In this document: piece after piece, positions 44,452-52,810 of the stretch
How the letters are laid out: every line of letters starts with the position of its first letter
How positions within the stretch are numbered: the first letter of the stretch is position 1
Assembly: GCF_020524165.1 (NCBI RefSeq)
Contig: NZ_JAIVKU010000003.1
Span: 266,135-330,134, forward strand
Source: Guptibacillus hwajinpoensis
Lineage (GTDB): Bacteria > Bacillota > Bacilli > Bacillales > Guptibacillaceae
Reading direction: 5' to 3'
DNA length: 64,000 nucleotides
Program-made: the position numbers and the translations under genes
The notes under the pieces: generated by a model
The model's database searches: none
Told to the model about the DNA's origin: nothing
The model's input: the letters and a program-made list of their open reading frames with translations, nothing else

Positions 44452-45253
44452 AGCTCTGTAGAAATGCGTCTTCTCCTTCGAAGGAAGGATACCGGTCAGG
44501 ATGAAGGATGGCAGCAAGCTTCACAAGTCCGGTTAGCAAGCGAGGAGATGGTCGACAATACAACCATTCCTCAAGGACATGAATCGGACGATCCTCTAGC
44601 TGCTCCCAGCCTGGACGTTTTTTTACGATGCTTGGGTTTACTTTGTTATGTCGCACGCCAACCCAGGCAAGACAAATATGATCTGGTTTCCGACTCACGA
44701 CATCCGGCCAGTCTGTTTGCACGGAGGCAAGCTCCACATCTCGAAACGCATTCTTCGCACCAGCTAGTTCGCTGATTTCTGTTAACCAATTTGTTTTTCC
44801 CGGAGTGAAAATCGGTTTTGGCCACCATTCCCAATAAATGACTGGTTTGTCTGGAATTTGATCGCTGATTTCCCTGTACTGCTGCATTAAATCTTTAAAT
44901 CGATCGGAAAGAGAAGCGGCTTCATCCGCCTTGTTTGTAAGCTTACCAAGAGTAACGATATCGATACATATGTCATCGAGCGAATTGGGATTTAAGATGG
45001 TATATGATAGCCCAAGTTCATCGAGACCTTCAATGTTTTTCTCCATTCCAGGTACACTTAGAGAAGCGAGGATCAGATCAGGCTCAAGTTCTTTTACACG
45101 ATTCAAATCAATTGAAAGATCTGGACCAAGTTTTGGAAGGCTTTTCACTTGCTCAGGCCAGTCCGAAAAGTCATCTACCCCGACGAGCTGATCGGTTAAG
45201 CCAAGATAAGCACACAATTCTGTATTGCTAGGACATAATGAAACAATGCGCAT
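44450..45253 (-). CDS. BtuF-like periplasmic-binding-protein fold (helical backbone) protein without signal peptide
   Basis: A 267-residue protein of the cobalamin/Fe-siderophore binding fold: RIVSLCPSNTELCAYLGLTDQLVGVD at the very start, then LPKLGPDLSIDLNRVKELEPDLILASL and the C-terminal PSPRLLTGLVKLAAILHPD. There is no signal peptide or lipobox, so the predicted protein stays in the cytoplasm, and no ABC transporter genes are adjacent. Similar orphan proteins are annotated as cobalamin-binding. Ligand unknown. Confidence 0.8.
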   Translation of the reverse strand: MRIVSLCPSNTELCAYLGLTDQLVGVDDFSDWPEQVKSLPKLGPDLSIDLNRVKELEPDLILASLSVPGMEKNIEGLDELGLSYTILNPNSLDDICIDIVTLGKLTNKADEAASLSDRFKDLMQQYREISDQIPDKPVIYWEWWPKPIFTPGKTNWLTEISELAGAKNAFRDVELASVQTDWPDVVSRKPDHICLAWVGVRHNKVNPSIVKKRPGWEQLEDRPIHVLEEWLYCRPSPRLLTGLVKLAAILHPDRYPSFEGEDAFLQS

Positions 45254-45268
45254 GGAGGTCCTCCTTTT

Positions 45269-45751
45269 CTAAGCTACTTGAAAGGCATAATAAAGAATTA
45301 AAGTTGAAATAATGCCAAGCAAACCACCTACAAGAACTTCAATGGGTTTGTGACCAAGCAGTTCTTTTAATTCCTCAATCTTTTCTCGCTCTTGTTTTTG
45401 CTGCCAGTTTTTTGCTTCAGATACAAATCGATTAAAGTTCATGACAAGTTGATTCAGAACAATCGCTTGTTCCCCCGTTTGCCTACGAACACCTGTTGAA
45501 TCAAACATTACGATAATGCTGAACATTGCAGCAACTGCAAAAATGGGTGAATCAAGTCCTGTTTCCAGTGCAACACCAGTTGCTAAAGAGGTTGTGGCCG
45601 CGGAGTGAGAGCTAGGCATTCCGCCTGTAGCGTTGAACAGGGACCAGTTGATTTGTTTCGTTGCAATAAAATAAATCGGTACTTTTAAGAACTGCGCAAA
45701 CACAACGCCGAATAACGCAGCCCAGAGTGGGAAGTTTAACAAAATATCCAT
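45269..45751 (-). CDS. yuiD: YuiD, DUF212 (vanadium-haloperoxidase/acid-phosphatase related) membrane protein
   Basis: A 160-residue DUF212 protein with three to four hydrophobic segments and the GGMPSSHSAATTSLATGVAL motif, followed by DSTGVRRQTGEQA and ELLGHKPIEVLVGG. The motif resembles the phosphate-binding PSSHSA of acid phosphatases. The ATG at 45751 (MDILLNFPLW) agrees with homologues; the AAAGGAAG is 12 nt upstream and a TTG is closer, so the exact start is uncertain. Confidence 0.85.
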   Translation of the reverse strand: MDILLNFPLWAALFGVVFAQFLKVPIYFIATKQINWSLFNATGGMPSSHSAATTSLATGVALETGLDSPIFAVAAMFSIIVMFDSTGVRRQTGEQAIVLNQLVMNFNRFVSEAKNWQQKQEREKIEELKELLGHKPIEVLVGGLLGIISTLILYYAFQVA

Positions 45752-46015
45752 GAGTGACAACATCTTCCTTTCTACATCGTTCCTATGAATGGTGTACCCG
45801 AAGAAATGGATGTTAAATCGAATGAACAGTTGAAATTGATGCGTGGATTCACTACTTAAATGCAACACAATTTGGAGTGTATTTATTGAGATTAGACAAC
45901 GTGTTCCCAAGTAAGTTGAAATGAAAAACGATGTAAATGATCAGTCAATTATACCATATTCGGCGATATTTGGTCTTTATCTCTCTCGCCTGTATTAAAA
46001 CGCCAACCTCTTCCA

Positions 46016-46044
46016 TTGACACAATAACTCTTTCGTGTTAACTT
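46016..46044 (+). promoter_or_regulatory. SigA promoter of yuiF
   Basis: A perfect TTGACA (46016-46021) and TAACTT (46039-46044) are 17 nt apart, 47 nt before yuiF. The remaining sequence in 45752-46015 holds no supportable gene; pepA, found here in B. subtilis, is absent. Confidence 0.6.
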
Positions 46045-46091
46045 ATTAGTGATTTACCAAACTAAAGGATTTACTGAAAGGTTGTTACACA

Positions 46092-47414
46092 ATGAATGCC
46101 GTTATTCTTGCAGTTTTAATCATGTTAGGGCTTAGCCTATTTCGTATACATGTTGTTGTTGCTCTTGTCGTCGGTGCGATTGCGGGTGGTTTACTTGGAG
46201 GATTGTCACTTGATGATACGATCAATGCGTTTAGTTCAGGACTTGGAGGCGGAGCTACCGTCGCATTAAGCTATGCCTTACTTGGAAGCTTTGCGGTTGG
46301 TCTCACTCGCACCGGTCTGCCTGAATTAATCGTGGAACGTGCGTTGAAGCTCGTTAACCGTCAGGGGGGCGATCGAAAGAAAGGGCTCGCTAAAGTACTT
46401 ATTCTGTTCATTATTCTACTGATTTCTTGTTTCTCACAAAACCTTGTGCCTGTACACATTGCGTTCATCCCAATCTTGATTCCACCAATTCTTCAAGTGT
46501 TAAATGAGCTTGGACTTGATCGCAGAGCCGTTGCAGCAGTACTAACTTTTGGTTTAACTGCACCATATATTCTCTTGCCAGCAGGCTTCGGTAAAATATT
46601 TCACGAAATTCTTCAGTCAAACATGGCTGATAGTGGACTGGAAATTGAACTTTCTTCCATTCCAACCGCGATGCTTCTACCAACAGCTGGACTTGTAGTA
46701 GGTCTTTTGATTGCTGTGTTCATTTCGTACCGCAAGCCAAGGACTTATAAACAGCTGTCCATTGCGCAAGAGGATACGCCTGAAACTCATAGCTATTCGA
46801 AACGATCAATCATTTTTGCCGGAATCGCTGTTCTCGTTACATTAGCAGTTCAAATTCCAACAGAGTCTATGATTCTCGGTGCACTTTCGGGTATTATTGT
46901 TCTTTATGTAACCAGAAGTATTCGCTTGTCTGAGTCAGAGGCCGTTTTAACAGACGGTATGAAAATGATGGCGTTCATTGGATTTGTCATGCTTGCTGCC
47001 AATGGTTTTGCAGAGGTGCTAAGACAAACTGGTGAAGTCGAAGCTCTCGTAACACAGGCATCCGGATTAATTGGGGATAATAAAGCATTAGCTGCTCTTC
47101 TTATGTTAATCGTCGGACTTTTTATCACGATGGGAATCGGATCATCGTTTTCCACGATTCCGATCATAGCAGCCATTTACGTGCCGCTCGCAATGGAGCT
47201 CGGATTTAGCCCAATGGCAACCATTGCACTTGTTGGAACAGCTGCCGCACTCGGCGACGCTGGTTCACCTGCATCTGATAGTACGCTAGGACCAACGTCA
47301 GGACTAAATGCTGACGGTCAGCATAATCACATATGGGACACGGTCGTACCAACATTTTTACACTATAACATCCCACTCATCTTATTCGGTTGGATCGCCG
47401 CAATGATTTTTTAA
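46092..47414 (+). CDS. yuiF: YuiF, NhaC-superfamily putative amino acid/Na+ transporter
   Basis: A 440-residue polytopic membrane protein of the Na+/H+ antiporter (NhaC-like) superfamily, distinct from the lysW product. Family features are [60 protein letters not shown] and [27 protein letters not shown]. About 11 helices are visible. The substrate is unknown; amino acids are proposed for B. subtilis YuiF. Confidence 0.85.
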   Translation: MNAVILAVLIMLGLSLFRIHVVVALVVGAIAGGLLGGLSLDDTINAFSSGLGGGATVALSYALLGSFAVGLTRTGLPELIVERALKLVNRQGGDRKKGLAKVLILFIILLISCFSQNLVPVHIAFIPILIPPILQVLNELGLDRRAVAAVLTFGLTAPYILLPAGFGKIFHEILQSNMADSGLEIELSSIPTAMLLPTAGLVVGLLIAVFISYRKPRTYKQLSIAQEDTPETHSYSKRSIIFAGIAVLVTLAVQIPTESMILGALSGIIVLYVTRSIRLSESEAVLTDGMKMMAFIGFVMLAANGFAEVLRQTGEVEALVTQASGLIGDNKALAALLMLIVGLFITMGIGSSFSTIPIIAAIYVPLAMELGFSPMATIALVGTAAALGDAGSPASDSTLGPTSGLNADGQHNHIWDTVVPTFLHYNIPLILFGWIAAMIF

Positions 47415-47418
47415 GGAA

Positions 47419-47452
47419 GAAAACACGGAGAGCAATCTTCGTGTTTTTTTTC
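47419..47452 (+). terminator. terminator after yuiF
   Basis: AAAACACGGAG and CTTCGTGTTTT pair (one G-U) around AGCAAT and are followed by T residues. Confidence 0.8.
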
Positions 47453-47527
47453 GATTACGGCACATTCTATGAAAGATAAAAAGAATCAGTCTGTTACACT
47501 ATAGAAAAAGTTGAAAGGAGGTGCAGC

Positions 47528-48124
47528 ATGTACTTTGGAAAAGAAAAAGAACAAAACAGTGATCGCACGCCTCCTAATCAGCGCGTTACAACAGGGTGGC
47601 CTGTGCTTCACGTTGGGAACGTTCCTTATTATGAGAAGGACTTATCTAATTGGGATTTAAGAATTGGTGGATTAGTGGAACGTCCTACCCTATTATCGTT
47701 TGATGAGCTTCTTGGCTTACCTGAAACATCAAAAAAAAATGATATTCACTGTGTAACAGGATGGTCCAAATTCGATAACGATTGGGAAGGGATTTCTACG
47801 CGAACCATTGTAGAACATGTAGGTCTTCGGAAGGAAGCGAAATTCGTTATGATCGAAGCGGAAGAGGGGTGGACCACGAACCTTCCGCTCGAAGACTTTC
47901 TCAGAGAAACCAGTCTTCTTGCTCATAAACATAACGGAGAAGAGTTAACACCAGAGCATGGGTATCCAGTAAGGTTAGTCATCCCACATTTGTATTTTTG
48001 GAAAAGTGCTAAATGGATACGAGCCATTAAGTTTCGGTCTGAAAACCAGCAGGGATTTTGGGAACGAAACGGCTATCACATGTATGGGGACCCTTGGAAA
48101 GAACAGCGCTTTGCATGGGACTAA
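47528..48124 (+). CDS. yuiH: YuiH, sulfite-oxidase-like molybdopterin oxidoreductase
   Basis: A 198-residue protein consisting of the molybdopterin-binding core of the sulfite oxidase family. The cofactor-ligating Cys is in DIHCVTGWSKFDNDWEG (about residue 76), with HGYPVRLVIPHLYFWKSAKWIRAIKF toward the C-terminus. It lacks signal peptide, haem domain and dimerisation domain, so it is the minimal YedY/YuiH type but cytoplasmic. Substrate unknown. A molybdate importer (modAB) lies 4 kb downstream. Confidence 0.88.
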   Translation: MYFGKEKEQNSDRTPPNQRVTTGWPVLHVGNVPYYEKDLSNWDLRIGGLVERPTLLSFDELLGLPETSKKNDIHCVTGWSKFDNDWEGISTRTIVEHVGLRKEAKFVMIEAEEGWTTNLPLEDFLRETSLLAHKHNGEELTPEHGYPVRLVIPHLYFWKSAKWIRAIKFRSENQQGFWERNGYHMYGDPWKEQRFAWD

Positions 48125-48151
48125 AAAAACTGCCGTAACGGCAGTTTTTTT
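48124..48151 (+). terminator. terminator after yuiH
   Basis: AAAACTGCC and GGCAGTTTT pair around GTAAC, followed by T residues. Confidence 0.9.
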
Positions 48152-48363
48152 AGTTCTGAAGAAAAGGCAACCTTTTTTATTAAAAAGAAAAAATGTTTCA
48201 TACGAACGAACAGGGATATGGCATCAAATGTAGAAAATATAGTTTAGAATAAAATTTGTTAGAATAGGCTCAATGCTGAACAATGGGCATTCAGTGTGAT
48301 GCAACTCTAGTGTAGCTGTCCTCTCCTTATCGAAACTAAGACGAAACTAATAGGAGTGATGAA

Positions 48364-49098
48364 TTGAGTAAATTGCAGGATCATATTATGAATCATTTAA
48401 CATGTGGCGTTCTCGCGATTGATCTGGATCATCGAGTCATTCAGATTAATGAAATAGGGGAGCATATTTTGAAGGTGACTCGAAACGAGATTCTCGGTGA
48501 GAGTGTATATGATATTTTTCCTTTAGCCCCAGAAGAAGTGCGTCATGTGGAGCGAACGGTTCAAACAGGAGAAGAATTTTTTATTGAAGCAATGCCATAC
48601 AAGTGGGGCAACTTTAATATGTATTTAACCGTTCAAACCAAAGTGTTAATCGATTCGAACAGGATGTATGGGGCAATGGTCGAATTTCGAGATATGACAC
48701 ATGTTTACCAAAAGCAAGAAGAGTTGATTAATCGTATGGAAGATATGGCGGTGAACGTTATTCCACTGATGGATCAACTGGGTCTATTACCGATTCAACC
48801 AGTTGTAGAGGAAGTAGGATTTCATTATCTTATTGATATAGGACTTCAGAAAGTAGCGGATATGAAGGTCAACACGCTCATAATGGACTTATCTTCCATT
48901 ACGTATTTAAATGACGATTTTACCGAAATGATTGCAAAGCTTTGCGGCGCGCTAAACCTGCTTGGTGTGAATATCATGATTACTGGCGTTAGACCTGAAA
49001 ATGCACTAAGATGGGTTTCATCAGGTACCGATTACATAAAAACAACCTATCATCCTCATGTTCAGGCGGCTCTTTCAACATATAAAAAGGGTAGGTAA
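48364..49098 (+). CDS. PAS-STAS regulator (RsbR-paralogue-like)
   Basis: A 244-residue protein with an N-terminal PAS domain (about 5-115, GVLAIDLDHRVIQINEIGE to GAMVEFRDMTHVYQ), a helical linker, and a C-terminal STAS domain (about 130-240) that reads NVIPLMDQLGLLPI, LIMDLSSITYL and GVNIMITGVRP like RsbR-type stressosome proteins. The residue normally phosphorylated (Ser/Thr after Asp) is Asp185 in LNDDF. No RsbS or RsbT gene adjoins. It starts at TTG with AGGAGTGA upstream. A sensory role is likely. Confidence 0.82.
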   Translation: MSKLQDHIMNHLTCGVLAIDLDHRVIQINEIGEHILKVTRNEILGESVYDIFPLAPEEVRHVERTVQTGEEFFIEAMPYKWGNFNMYLTVQTKVLIDSNRMYGAMVEFRDMTHVYQKQEELINRMEDMAVNVIPLMDQLGLLPIQPVVEEVGFHYLIDIGLQKVADMKVNTLIMDLSSITYLNDDFTEMIAKLCGALNLLGVNIMITGVRPENALRWVSSGTDYIKTTYHPHVQAALSTYKKGR

Positions 49099-49101
49099 AA
49101 A

Positions 49102-49133
49102 AGCGTTCCGATGAGGGAACGCTCTTTCTTTTG
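49102..49133 (+). terminator. terminator after the PAS-STAS gene
   Basis: AGCGTTCC and GGAACGCT form a stem followed by CTTTCTTTT. Confidence 0.65.
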
Positions 49134-49137
49134 ACCA

Positions 49138-50523
49138 TTAAATTTCCAAGTTTTTGATTGCAGTCTTTACCTTGATCCGTTCTTTCTCTATTTCTTTTAA
49201 AGCTGCTTCTAGCATGTTTTTGTACAGTCCGAGAATGAGTTGACCGTATGTGGTTCCAGGAACTGCCCATTTTCCATTCAATGCCTGCCAGGTTGTTGCT
49301 GAGCCACGGTTTACAAGGTCGAACCGGGGATCCACTTTTTGGTCAAAGGCAGGAATAGGTGATTTGGAGGCATAAGCATAAAGGTGTTGAATATGAGCAA
49401 GAACACCAGTCGATTCATTAGGGAAAGATGCCCCACGAGCTCCTCCGCCTGTAGCGCCAATTCCAGCAAAGTTATTTTGCTCAGGTTTAACGTCACCAGT
49501 AAAACGAAAGAAATTTGTTTCATGAAGTGCCTGCGCATAAGCAATGTCGCCACGGATGTTGTATTTTTTGCTTTGCGACAAGTACAGTTCAGCTAAATCT
49601 GGCGCACCTGGGTTAATCGATCTTGCATAAACATCCATTTGTTTGGCTGATAGAACAGCCTCTCCCTGGATTTTATTGCCTTTGTCTGCCTTAAGAGGCA
49701 CAGCAGAAAGCATTGAAGGCATTCCCTCTTCAGTCAGAATAAAGGATTCAAATCCTGCGTTCATTAGCTTCGCAACAAAAGCTTCTGCATTTTCTCTGTC
49801 AGCGAATGCACCTGCCTGAATCCGGTAAAAGTTTTTGTTGTCAATGACCGTCGTTGATATAAATGCACCAAACCCTTTTTGGATCAATTTATTAAGATGG
49901 TTTTCCGCATTTTCTCGATCACTAAAAGATCCGGCAATGACTTTATACAACGTACCCTCAATAGGTTTGTACTTCAACGGAAGCTTCAAAGCTTCAGCCG
50001 TAGCGTCAGCAATGACAATTGAAACATCCATGATAAATGAAGGATTCATTAGAAGTTTAAGATCTTTTTCATTATCAACAAAAAGAACTTCAATAAGCAA
50101 TGCGTTCATTTTCGTTTCACGTAAAACATGGAAATTGGCTCGCTTCTTTCCACGGTCTAATATGCCATATTTATTTAAAATATCTTTTGCAATCTTATTG
50201 TGAATGCTCGTTTGAAGTTCGATTGTTTCGTTTGGAACAGTTCCATTAAAAATAAACGTTTCAAACCCACTACCACCAGAAGCATTATGGTGAATACTTA
50301 GGAAAAAATCCGCTTTTTGTGCATTCGCAAAGTCTGTTCTTTGTTTCAATTCAATCGTCTGATCATCATCTCGAGTTAAGGCCACATCAACTTCGTACTT
50401 TGATACAAGATTATTTCGAACCATACGGGAGGTCGCCAGATTTAAATTTTTTTCCTGGACGTTTTTATAAGTAGCACCCGGATCTGTCCCGCCATGCCCT
50501 GGATCAATGACAATTAAAGTCAT
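49138..50523 (-). CDS. N-acetylmuramoyl-L-alanine amidase fused to SPOR repeats and a glucosaminidase
   Basis: A 461-residue cell wall hydrolase. Residues 1-175 are an Amidase_3 domain with zinc ligands His10 (DPGHGG) and His78/79 (SIHHN) and catalytic Glu145 (LLIEVLF). Two SPOR repeats follow (about 190-222 and 231-263). Residues of about 290-440 form an endo-beta-N-acetylglucosaminidase domain with Glu335 (ALHETNFF). There is no signal peptide: the protein starts with the first beta strand, as in the mother-cell lysis amidase CwlC. The ATG at 50523 has GGAGGG upstream; the longer frame is rejected. Confidence 0.88.
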   Translation of the reverse strand: MTLIVIDPGHGGTDPGATYKNVQEKNLNLATSRMVRNNLVSKYEVDVALTRDDDQTIELKQRTDFANAQKADFFLSIHHNASGGSGFETFIFNGTVPNETIELQTSIHNKIAKDILNKYGILDRGKKRANFHVLRETKMNALLIEVLFVDNEKDLKLLMNPSFIMDVSIVIADATAEALKLPLKYKPIEGTLYKVIAGSFSDRENAENHLNKLIQKGFGAFISTTVIDNKNFYRIQAGAFADRENAEAFVAKLMNAGFESFILTEEGMPSMLSAVPLKADKGNKIQGEAVLSAKQMDVYARSINPGAPDLAELYLSQSKKYNIRGDIAYAQALHETNFFRFTGDVKPEQNNFAGIGATGGGARGASFPNESTGVLAHIQHLYAYASKSPIPAFDQKVDPRFDLVNRGSATTWQALNGKWAVPGTTYGQLILGLYKNMLEAALKEIEKERIKVKTAIKNLEI

Positions 50524-50626
50524 GTTTCTCCCTCCATTAATGTTGGATAATATATAGTATATTTGTTCCAGTTTATTTTGTCTGGACAAACTATAGAAAT
50601 GGGAGGGATTCAATGAAAAATGGGTT

Positions 50627-51214
50627 TTAAGGGACAAGTTCATAGAGTGGTTGAACAGCAGGGTCACTTGCAATATGCTCTGGATAGATAAAACCGCGAC
50701 CATCGTCTGGGAATGAGATACCTGCTTTTTGATAGCATTCTTGAATGAATTCCGAACAGATGTATTTATCGTTTGGAATCGATTCTAAATCGTCAATGAC
50801 GACGCTAGCAAGAATTTTAAGAATTTCCTCAATGTCATAGAATTTCCCCGTTAAATCAGCGCCTCTTCGTAACATGGCATTTCGTTTGATTTCATCTAAA
50901 TCCTTCATCTGAGAATGGCGAACGAGATATAGTTTTCCTTTATAGGGCTTGCCCGAATTACGGTAATCGCTGAAATAGTGAGAAAGCGGAACAATGCGTA
51001 CCCCATAGCTTTCAACGCTTTCAAGCAACATAATGCGGTCCATCCAATGAAATAAGAGAGCTACGTGGCTAAATTTTGAGTTTGATACATTTTGTATAAT
51101 TTTACTAACTGGATAGGAGCCGCTACAAAGGAGAAGGTCACCGGTTTGAATTGCGCTGCGGACAGAATGATAGTTTTTACGGGTTAAGTTAATGTAGCGA
51201 TCGACTGACATCAT
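50627..51214 (-). CDS. NlpC/P60-superfamily (YiiX-like) papain-fold protein
   Basis: A 195-residue protein of the permuted papain-like YiiX/YebB group. GDLLLCSGSYPVSKIIQNVSNSKFSHVALL provides the conserved His, and YICSEFIQECYQKAG the catalytic Cys. There is no signal peptide. Members are putative lipid- or peptide-acting thiol hydrolases with no firm function. It lies upstream of the fused autolysin gene on the same strand with a 103-nt gap. AAGGAGG precedes tandem ATGs. Confidence 0.75.
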   Translation of the reverse strand: MMSVDRYINLTRKNYHSVRSAIQTGDLLLCSGSYPVSKIIQNVSNSKFSHVALLFHWMDRIMLLESVESYGVRIVPLSHYFSDYRNSGKPYKGKLYLVRHSQMKDLDEIKRNAMLRRGADLTGKFYDIEEILKILASVVIDDLESIPNDKYICSEFIQECYQKAGISFPDDGRGFIYPEHIASDPAVQPLYELVP

Positions 51215-51329
51215 AATCCTCCTTTTTGGGTAAGGCTACTCTTGTAGTTAGATAGTGAAAACGGAATTCCTTCTTTTAACCAATCATTCCACTAGGTGAA
51301 AAAGTTTTCATAGATCATAGAAGAAACAC

Positions 51330-51359
51330 TTGTACTTGAGATTCAGTTGGCCCTATAGT
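51330..51359 (+). promoter_or_regulatory. candidate promoter of the membrane protein gene at 51380
   Basis: TTGTAC (51330-51335) and TATAGT (51354-51359) are 18 nt apart, 20 nt before the gene. Confidence 0.5.
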
Positions 51360-51379
51360 TAATAAAGAGGTGAAGAAAT

Positions 51380-52081
51380 ATGGATTTTTTGAAAGTAGTC
51401 GTAATCCTCGCTTTTCTCCTGATGGCTGCTAATAGTGTTAAACCCTTCGTAACATCTTCGAGAAAGAGAGCCGCCATTTTTGCTGGATTCTGGTTTCTTT
51501 TATACATCGTTGTTTGGGGTATCCCGGCTTTCGTTAACTCTTCGTCAGATGAAGCGAGTGGGGGAGACGATCAAACGACAGAGCAGGTGGAGATCCATGA
51601 GGATGAGGCACCTGAAGAGGTAAAAGAAGAGGAAGCACAAATTGAAGCAGAGATTGATTTTGATCCGGCTTCCATTGAGTTAATTGTTGATGCTGAAGCT
51701 CTCCTTGGGTTGTCGCAGGAAGAATTTCTTGCTCAATTTCCGAAAAGTATTGAAGAAGATCAAAAGGACCCGATGAAAATGACGTTTGAAAACGGTGAAG
51801 TCGTATTTAAAGATCATATTGCGACCGAAATGACGTATTTTCCAGAAGGATTACAGTACCTTGAAGACAATCGGCTATTGCTTGCTAGTTTGGGGTTTGA
51901 AGTAGAAGAGCTTCGTAAAGGCTCGAATCCATTTGAAACGCCAGTCACGCTTTATCTGATTGATGGCTTCTCAGACGTTACAATCTATGGCACGGAAAAT
52001 GGGGGAAAGGACACGCTTATTGAAAAGATTTATTTGAAGAAGGAATTTTATTCCACAAAAGAAGCAGAGGCGGAAGAGTAA
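51380..52081 (+). CDS. hypothetical membrane-anchored protein
   Basis: A 233-residue protein with two N-terminal helices (residues 3-17 and 31-50), an acidic low-complexity linker (about 54-95, many Glu and Asp) and a C-terminal globular domain of unknown type (about 105-225). The topology suggests an extracytoplasmic or surface-exposed domain. No family is recognised. GAGGTG precedes the ATG. Confidence 0.65.
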   Translation: MDFLKVVVILAFLLMAANSVKPFVTSSRKRAAIFAGFWFLLYIVVWGIPAFVNSSSDEASGGDDQTTEQVEIHEDEAPEEVKEEEAQIEAEIDFDPASIELIVDAEALLGLSQEEFLAQFPKSIEEDQKDPMKMTFENGEVVFKDHIATEMTYFPEGLQYLEDNRLLLASLGFEVEELRKGSNPFETPVTLYLIDGFSDVTIYGTENGGKDTLIEKIYLKKEFYSTKEAEAEE

Positions 52082-52115
52082 GCCGCTAAAAGGTGATGGA
52101 CACCAGTATATTGGT

Positions 52116-52146
52116 AAAAACTCGCTCAATTTGGAGCGAGTTTTTT
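52116..52146. terminator. bidirectional terminator between the membrane protein gene and modB
   Basis: AAACTCGCTC and GAGCGAGTTT pair around AATTTG, with T run on the plus strand and A run on the other side. Confidence 0.88.
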
Positions 52147-52810
52147 ACATCTTCACTGTCACACGATAAGAAAGGAATAGCATAACGGTTGAAAGAAGAA
52201 TGGTCACGATCACCCACGCCCAGGCAAGATGCATTTGGCCAGAGTCAATGGCCACATAAATTGCCGTTGGCATCGTTTGGGTTTTACCAGGAAGGTTACC
52301 CGCGAACATTAACGTGGCACCAAATTCTCCTAAAGCGCGCGCAAAGCTTAAGATGATGCCAGAGATCAGGGCATTTGAGGCGAGAGGAATCGAAATCATC
52401 CGCAAAACGGTCCACCCGTCTGCGCCGTCTACGCGTGCAGCGTCTTCAATATCATGATCAACCGCTTCAAACCCCACTTTGGCAGATTGATACATGAGTG
52501 GAAAAGCAACGACACTAGCAGCGATTACACCGGCTTGCCATGTGAAAACCAGTGGATGCCGAAAGATCGATTCAATCCACTGACCAATTGGGCTAGATGC
52601 GCCAAAAAGAACGAGTAGCATAAAGCCAACGACTGATGGGGGAAGAACGAGTGGTAGCATGATGATCGTATCGATGATGCTTTTCCCACGAAACTTCCTT
52701 CCTGCCATTAGCCGACTTATCGTGATTCCTAATACCGTCACAAGGAGGCTTGCGACAAGCGAGATTTTTAGTGAGATGAGAATGGGGTCTAAGAAATTAG
52801 TCATCATCAC
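52145..52810 (-). CDS. modB: molybdate ABC transporter permease ModB
   Basis: A 221-residue permease with five to six helices and the EAA loop EDAARVDGADGWTVLRMISIP. LPPSVVGFMLLVLFG and RALGEFGATLMFAGNLPGKTQTMPTAIY are characteristic of ModB. The start (three ATG codons in a row) overlaps the end of modA by 14 nt, so the two are translationally coupled. No modC ATPase gene follows, and modB is the last gene of the unit. Confidence 0.93.
   Translation of the reverse strand: MMMTNFLDPILISLKISLVASLLVTVLGITISRLMAGRKFRGKSIIDTIIMLPLVLPPSVVGFMLLVLFGASSPIGQWIESIFRHPLVFTWQAGVIAASVVAFPLMYQSAKVGFEAVDHDIEDAARVDGADGWTVLRMISIPLASNALISGIILSFARALGEFGATLMFAGNLPGKTQTMPTAIYVAIDSGQMHLAWAWVIVTILLSTVMLFLSYRVTVKM

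Noticed and set aside
45785..45859. 24-codon ORF (MNGVPEEMDVKSN...) in the yuiD-yuiF gap
   Set aside because: No ribosome binding site, very short, and it lies opposite the yuiD leader.
49138..49553. Antisense and alternate-frame ORFs within the autolysin gene and similar long shadows over sufC, sufD, liaF and the sugar operon
   Set aside because: They overlap genes with clear domains, lack ribosome binding sites and show no family signature.
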